From Spirobacillus cienkowskii (GTDB lineage Bacteria > Bdellovibrionota_B > Oligoflexia > Silvanigrellales > Silvanigrellaceae): a stretch of 64,000 nucleotides of DNA. Below, one piece after another: positions 60,203 through 64,000 of this stretch; within the stretch, counting starts at the first letter, position 1, and every line of letters starts with the position of its first letter. Under the pieces are notes generated by a model. The model was given only the letters and a program-made list of their open reading frames with translations, made no database searches and was not told where the DNA came from. A program made the position numbers and the translations under genes. The DNA lies in the NCBI RefSeq assembly GCF_037081835.1, contig NZ_CP146516.1:1573501-1637500 (forward strand), in the 5' to 3' direction.

Positions 60203-60556
60203 TTATTCAACTAATAAAGAAGAATCGTACCATACATTTTCATATGCAGAATCATCAATTAAAACTCTCCAACCAGGTGGTAATCCCAAATATTTTATTA
60301 TTAAAGGACAATATTTTTCTAAATGTTCTGCATGCAATGCAACAAAAAAATCATTACTTTCAGAAAACTCTTCACCTGCCCAAATATACCAAACTGTTGT
60401 ATCCTTTGAAGGGAGGTAACGCATAGCGTTTATTGGCATTGTTAATTCTTTATTTAAAATATTTTTACTTATTCCAACTTTTAAGTTTAGCGGGCACTCT
60501 ATGTACAATGTGCCATACTTTAAGCTTATCGCTTTTTGCTCTTCAACTTTATTCAT
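60203..60556 (-). CDS. Imm33/DUF2185-like immunity protein
   Basis: This 117-residue acidic protein resembles the Imm33 (DUF2185) family seen beside polymorphic toxins: MRYLPSKDTTVWYIWAGEEFSESNDFF, HAEHLEKYCPLIIKYLGLPPGWRVLIDD and a final ENVWYDSSL. There is no toxin gene beside it; the IS5-type element lies at its 3' side and may have replaced one. It is intact with its own start. The family assignment is from pattern memory and should be treated as moderate. Confidence 0.55.
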   Translation of the reverse strand: MNKVEEQKAISLKYGTLYIECPLNLKVGISKNILNKELTMPINAMRYLPSKDTTVWYIWAGEEFSESNDFFVALHAEHLEKYCPLIIKYLGLPPGWRVLIDDSAYENVWYDSSLLVE

Positions 60557-60840
60557 TTTATAATCCTAATTCATTTTTCTTTTGTTTAGAATATCTACTT
60601 TCGCGCCTTGCTTAGAAGATTAAGTTGAAAAACTAATCTAAATTCTCAAATTATTTAATCTTTTTGGCACCGATGCTTTGCAAATAATTTGCAGCAAAAC
60701 TTTGTGGCAACTCACTTCCTATGGCGCTGAGGTTGCTACAAAAAACCCGAAACACAACCGATTTAGCAACGGGAGTAGTTTTTTATCTTTATTAATCCTA
60801 TAATATCAATATTATATATATAAATTTTCAATCATGACTT
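60557..60840. other. intergenic region, nothing clear
   Basis: About 280 bases with a short less AT-rich patch (60,665-60,775) that has stops in all frames. No gene is supported. Confidence 0.3.
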
Positions 60841-60858
60841 AATTTGTATATACAAATT
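60841..60858. promoter_or_regulatory. 18-bp perfect palindrome, candidate antitoxin operator
   Basis: AATTTGTATATACAAATT reads the same on both strands and lies 62 bases before the TacA-like start codon. Ribbon-helix-helix antitoxins of this family bind such palindromes to repress their own operon. The binding is inferred. Confidence 0.5.
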
Positions 60859-60919
60859 ACGATAAACTTGCTTCTATCTATTATGTCTGTATTATTTGCT
60901 TTTTTTGGAGCGCAACATT

Positions 60920-61231
60920 ATGTATACACAAAGAAAACCTGCTAAAAAAAAGTTCTTAGCGGTAAAACGCACAACCATACCTCCAATCAGAATGACTCAA
61001 GAAGAAAAGGAGTTGATTTACCGCGCAACCTTACTTTCAGGACAAACGATTTCTCAATTTGTATTTAACAACGTGTTAAATGCTGCACAAAATATTATTA
61101 ATAAAAATTCTATTTTAGTTGAAAATGAAGACTATTTACAATTATTAAATCAAGAAGAACCGCAATCTAACAATGATAATAAAAATCTAAAATCTGCTTT
61201 TGCTACGCTCGCTAACTATTCTGGAAAGTAA
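60920..61231 (+). CDS. DUF1778/TacA-like antitoxin
   Basis: The 103-residue protein fits the DUF1778 (TacA) ribbon-helix-helix antitoxins: KRTTIPPIRMTQEEKELIYRATLLSGQTISQFVFNNVLNAAQNII, followed by an acidic C-terminal tail (NEDYLQLLNQEEPQ...AFATLANYSGK) that neutralises the GNAT toxin. GGAG lies 9 bases before the ATG at 60920; a TTG at 60896 would add eight residues. The frame of the expected acetyltransferase toxin starts 2 bases after its stop but is truncated (next entry). A palindrome upstream may be its operator. Confidence 0.75.
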   Translation: MYTQRKPAKKKFLAVKRTTIPPIRMTQEEKELIYRATLLSGQTISQFVFNNVLNAAQNIINKNSILVENEDYLQLLNQEEPQSNNDNKNLKSAFATLANYSGK

Positions 61232-61233
61232 AT

Positions 61234-61359
61234 ATGTTTTTTAAAATTTTATCGGATAAAAAACAAGTAAAAGATTTTGTCTGCGGTAATAAAGATCTTA
61301 ATATTTTTTTAATAAAAAATGCTTTAAATTATCAAAAATCTTTTGTTTCTAATTCTTAG
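61234..61359 (+). pseudogene. truncated GNAT toxin (TacT-like), N-terminal fragment
   Basis: The 41-codon frame MFFKILSDKKQVKDFVCGNKDLNIFLIKNALNYQKSF matches the start of TacT/GNAT toxins, which typically read F-x-C-G-x3-LN-x-FL-x3-A-x2-Y-Q. It stops shortly before the right 230-bp repeat begins. The acetyl-CoA-binding and catalytic parts are absent, so the toxin is lost while the antitoxin is kept. Confidence 0.65.
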
Positions 61360-61609
61360 TTACCTTAAATAAAGCATGTATTTTTTCCTAAATAATTAAA
61401 ACTTACTTAATTTCAACTTGACACAGTTTTTAGAACTCTAACAATTTTTTTGATAACCCTGAACCTGGATAATATTCTAATATCCTCTGAGTCTCTTCTG
61501 GGAAAGAATGGCTGAATTATGCTCTTTTTAAATTATTACGTAAAGAAGTCCTAATTTAATAATAATTCAGGGATGAGAAATGATTACTAATACGCCGTCC
61601 ACTAAGTTT

Positions 61610-62191
61610 TTAACATAAGCTTGCCTTAGGTTTTGAATTCATAATTGACTTGACAATTTTTTGTGTTAATTGATTCCAACCACTAGAGCATTTTTGAACG
61701 AGATCTTCATAATCTTTATAAATTTTAAATGATAAGTGATTCCTTTTAAAATAACTCCATAACCTTTCAATTGGATTTAACTCTGGAGAAAATGAAGGTA
61801 AAAAAATAAATGATATATTTTGGGGTAAAATTAATTTTTTGCTTTTATGTGCACTAGCTCCATCTAGTATCATAATAATATGCTCATTCTTAGGTACGGT
61901 CTTGGAGTACTCATTGATAAAAATTTGCATGTTTTCAACATTTAAATTTGGTAATATCATTCCAAAATATTTGCCCGTATCTTTGTTAGCAGTAGCATAA
62001 ATCCATGAGTTTAAATAACCCATTTGAGTTTTAAATTCTGGTCTGATTGGGAAAGGACTCCAAATACCAGATTTTATTGTCATTTGTCCAAATCGTGATT
62101 CATCTTGAAAATCTATGTTTATTTTTTTTCCTGGATTTTTTACTTTAATTTCATTAATTTTATTTGGTAAATCTTTAATCCATTCGGCCAT
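61610..62191 (-). CDS. IS630-type transposase, C-terminal DDE part (OrfB), copy 2
   Basis: The 193-residue frame is identical in translation to the one at 28991-29572. It has Asp in FQDESRFGQ, Asp in ILDGASAHKSK and Glu in SPELNPIERLW. It is expected to be expressed as the C-terminal half of a fusion made by a -1 frameshift in the A9 run that precedes it. Both copies have kept the frame arrangement, which argues that the frameshift is functional rather than decay. Confidence 0.85.
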   Translation of the reverse strand: MAEWIKDLPNKINEIKVKNPGKKINIDFQDESRFGQMTIKSGIWSPFPIRPEFKTQMGYLNSWIYATANKDTGKYFGMILPNLNVENMQIFINEYSKTVPKNEHIIMILDGASAHKSKKLILPQNISFIFLPSFSPELNPIERLWSYFKRNHLSFKIYKDYEDLVQKCSSGWNQLTQKIVKSIMNSKPKASLC

Positions 62192-62241
62192 TTTTTCTGG
62201 GTCATTTTTTATATGCTTTGTTCTTGGAACAACTCTTCTTA

Positions 62242-62703
62242 TTAATGTTCTTTGAAGGAACTTGTATAACCCACTTTTACTAAATTTTTTTTTAATTTCG
62301 TTTTGGATTCTATAATACTATTTATTATTTGGGCATGAACAACTTTTTCCTCATTAAATTCAGAATTTAATTGAATGATTTCAGTTTTTAAAATTTCAAC
62401 TTCTTCTTTATTTACAAAGGATGGACGACCAGAACGTGGTTTATCAAGTAAAAAATAAATACCATTATTCTTATAGTTTGAAACCCAATAATTTGCCCGT
62501 CCTCTTGAAAGGCATAATAAAGTTTCAATCTTTTTTTCAGAAAATCCTACGGAATATAAAAAAATTATAAATAATCGACGTAAAAGATTAAAACTTAATT
62601 TATTTTGAGGTATTCTCTTTAAATCATCCATAAGTTGTTGTACATTATTCATTGTGCTGCAGTGTCCTTTTATAAAAGAAAGTACGAATGTTAACTGCAG
62701 CAT
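62242..62703 (-). CDS. IS630-type transposase, N-terminal HTH part (OrfA), copy 2
   Basis: The 153-residue frame is identical to the one at 29623-30084. It carries the DNA-binding helix-turn-helix (FSEKKIETLLCLSRGRANYWVSNY) and the KPRSGRPS linker. The likely start is the internal Met18. It ends after the A9 slippery tract. See copy 1 for the frameshift logic. Confidence 0.82.
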   Translation of the reverse strand: MLQLTFVLSFIKGHCSTMNNVQQLMDDLKRIPQNKLSFNLLRRLFIIFLYSVGFSEKKIETLLCLSRGRANYWVSNYKNNGIYFLLDKPRSGRPSFVNKEEVEILKTEIIQLNSEFNEEKVVHAQIINSIIESKTKLKKNLVKVGYTSSFKEH

Positions 62704-62967
62704 ATCCTGTTTTCAATATTCATCAATTTCCGTATAAATATTTATTTTTGGTTATCTATGTTGCCAACAAACTTAGTGGACGGCGTATAAGTAATTATTA
62801 TACTAAATACAGATCATCTTAAACATTCAAGGCAAAGTGAAGTTTTATTTTTTATAATAAAACTTCTAATGGTTATGGTTTTTTTATGACGTTGACAAAA
62901 TATTTTTATTGGAATATCAAAATTTTTGGGTTGATATTTATTTAATTTATAACTTAGGGATAATAAT

Positions 62968-63507
62968 ATGAAAGAAAAAATAATCGTACCTACTTTAATT
63001 GCTTTTCTCGCAGTATCGTGTGGTAAAAATGAAAGTAGCACGTCACACTCTACTACTGAAAAAGTATTCACTACAGATATAAATCTAATTGAAGAAAGAG
63101 GACAAGTTCAAGAAAATCATATTGGATATAACCTCCTAAAAGGAACTAGATGGGTTTTAAAGAAAGTTGTATCAGATAAAAATAAAGAACAAAAATATAC
63201 AAAAATTACAAAAATTACATTTTCGCAAGCTGACACTAACCGGAATATTACATTAAAAGAAGAGAGATTTACAGTAATGACAGGCGGTAAATGCGACGTC
63301 AACAATTATAATCTTTACAATACTCAAATTAGCAATGTTTACTTAATTGCAAATCCCTGTTCAGATGCAAGCATTAATTTTAATGGAATAACTAACAAAC
63401 GATTTGGCTATATAAAAATTGAGAATAATAATATTACTGAATTTAAAAGAGAGAGTTACGTTGATAATTATACAGAAATATATGAAAAAGACGATACTGT
63501 AAACTAA
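62968..63507 (+). CDS. lipoprotein, hypothetical
   Basis: The 179-residue protein has a lipoprotein signal MKEKIIVPTLIAFLAVSC with lipobox AVSC and then a serine/threonine-rich spacer (GKNESSTSHSTTEK). The mature domain (about 50-179) is beta-rich: GTRWVLKKVVSDKNKEQKYTKITKITFS, TLKEERFTVMTGGKCDVNNYN, IANPCSDASINFNG, with two cysteines likely paired. It is reminiscent of small lipocalin-like or META-like surface domains, but I cannot assign a family. AGGGATAAT precedes the ATG. An 18-bp hairpin follows about 50 bases after its stop. Confidence 0.66.
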   Translation: MKEKIIVPTLIAFLAVSCGKNESSTSHSTTEKVFTTDINLIEERGQVQENHIGYNLLKGTRWVLKKVVSDKNKEQKYTKITKITFSQADTNRNITLKEERFTVMTGGKCDVNNYNLYNTQISNVYLIANPCSDASINFNGITNKRFGYIKIENNNITEFKRESYVDNYTEIYEKDDTVN

Positions 63508-63560
63508 AAAGAGAGTGCTCTTTAAACTGTGTCAGGGTGAAATTAAGTTAGTTGTGTATT

Positions 63561-63601
63561 TGTATTAGTTGGTATTTTATCTGAAAATACCAACTAATAC
63601 A
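63561..63601. repeat. perfect 18-bp hairpin
   Basis: TGTATTAGTTGGTATTTT (63561-63578) pairs perfectly with 63584-63601 around a five-base loop. It lies between the lipoprotein gene and an insertion-sequence remnant. It may act as a terminator for either strand, although a T run is lacking. Confidence 0.6.
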
Positions 63602-63727
63602 GTTGATGAGTTGGCTCTGCCAGTCCATTGGTATTCCTTTGTTAATTTTGTTTGTGCAAAAAATATTTAACAAACTGGAGTTATTTTTTCAAGCCTCACA
63701 ATAACTTTCTCAACTATTAACTGACAT
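63602..63727 (-). mobile_element. remnant of the IS982-like element end
   Basis: This stretch matches 27187-27312, the promoter-side end of the intact IS982-like element, including the start of the transposase gene and the terminal repeat CTCAACTATTAACTGACAT. The rest of the element is absent. Its terminal repeat supplies the last codons and stop of the gene at the window end. Confidence 0.82.
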
Positions 63728-64000
63728 TTATTGTAAGTTCTGTAATGTCAGAAATTCTTTTTGTTCCTGGTATCAAAGTTCCTGTAATTTTTATTTTCTT
63801 TTTTGGCAACAAACCCGCTTCATTTGCAATCTTATAAAAGTCATAATTGTTTGTCTGTAAAATAAAATCTTGTTTTGTTTTGGTATTTAAATAATTTCCA
63901 CTTATTTTTATAGTACCTATATTTTCTTTTTCATTCCATCCATTGCTTTTAACAGTTCCAAGTACTTCAACAATTTTTTCTTTTTCATCTGTTGTAATGC
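63717..64000 (-). CDS. hypothetical protein, 5' part outside window, 3' end replaced by IS sequence
   Basis: The visible 94 residues read TTDEKEKIVEVLGTVKSNGWNEKENIGTIKISGNYLN, then FILQTNNYDFYKIANEAGLLPKKKIKITGTLIPGTKRISDITELTINVS and stop. The pattern of beta strands with repeated Gly-Thr (VLGTVKSN, IKITGTLIP) suggests a small oligonucleotide-binding-like or secreted beta domain, but no family is recognised. The last codons (NVS and stop) come from the terminal repeat of an IS982-like remnant, so the original C terminus is lost or altered. The start lies beyond the window. Confidence 0.55.
   Translation of the reverse strand, partial: ITTDEKEKIVEVLGTVKSNGWNEKENIGTIKISGNYLNTKTKQDFILQTNNYDFYKIANEAGLLPKKKIKITGTLIPGTKRISDITELTINVS

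Larger units (their letters stand above)
61591..62787 (-). mobile_element. IS630-type insertion sequence, copy 2
   Basis: This element has the same length (1,197 bp), ends (TACGCCGTCCACTAAGTTT) and translated proteins as the copy at 28972-30168. TAA is duplicated outside (61588-61590 and 62788-62790); the unoccupied repeat at 57.4 kb has a single TAA there. The matching copies indicate recent transposition. Confidence 0.92.
61378..62806. repeat. 230-bp direct repeat, right copy, split by IS630-type element
   Basis: Positions 61378-61590 and 62788-62806 together match the left copy at 57190-57419, differing at a few bases. The insertion of 1,197 bp plus a 3-base duplication separates the two parts. 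With the left copy it brackets the ParB-like, DUF3800 and TacA-like genes. Confidence 0.85.

Overview
The window looks like a chromosome segment of an AT-rich, Gram-negative, flagellated bacterium. The Gram-negative reading rests on signal peptidase II, lipoproteins, small outer-membrane barrels, a phosphoethanolamine-transferase-like sulfatase and a TonB-like protein. Motility is inferred from a chemotaxis operon behind a sigma-28-type promoter. The overall flavour (CheV/CheW/CheY/STAS set, Clp/M32/prs block, many secreted and effector-like proteins in very AT-rich DNA) recalls Bdellovibrionota such as Silvanigrellales; this placement is an impression, not a computed result.

Positions 1-28,200 are mostly core genome. 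On the minus strand lie rlmN (cut by the window edge), an alpha/beta hydrolase, prs with a candidate structured leader, an M32 carboxypeptidase, a ClpC-type unfoldase and lspA. A LuxE-LuxC fusion (plus strand) abuts the operon cheY-cheW-STAS-cheA-cheV-cheB. Then follow yhbY, folE, dapF (with a perfect 19-bp coding palindrome), a 2Fe-2S ferredoxin, a zinc-finger-like protein, a papain/C39-like protein, a STAS-like protein, aspartate ammonia-lyase fused to a cyclic-nucleotide-binding domain, a TonB-like protein, mreB, an intact IS982-like element and a cytoplasmic-type amidase.

Positions 28,200-35,400 hold a tandemly duplicated three-gene cassette (outer-membrane barrel plus two related membrane proteins). 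One copy is split by an IS630-type element, and a decayed third barrel gene is invaded by a TnpB-only IS605-type element.

Positions 35,500-57,000 are a very AT-rich accessory region of secreted, effector-like or immunity-like genes: a leucine-rich-repeat protein, an alkylsulfatase, a cysteine-protease-like plus ankyrin protein, a frameshifted nitrilase-like gene, SMI1/KNR4 and YezG-like proteins, a phosphoethanolamine-transferase-like gene with a frameshift, a frameshifted Fic gene with a repeated operator-like motif, lipoproteins, and a fourth member of the barrel family.

Positions 57,000-64,000 look like mobile DNA: two 230-bp direct repeats flank a segment with DUF3800, ParB-like, IS5, Imm33-like and TacA-like genes plus a truncated TacT-like toxin. 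A second identical IS630 copy sits inside the right repeat. No rRNA, tRNA or CRISPR array was seen.
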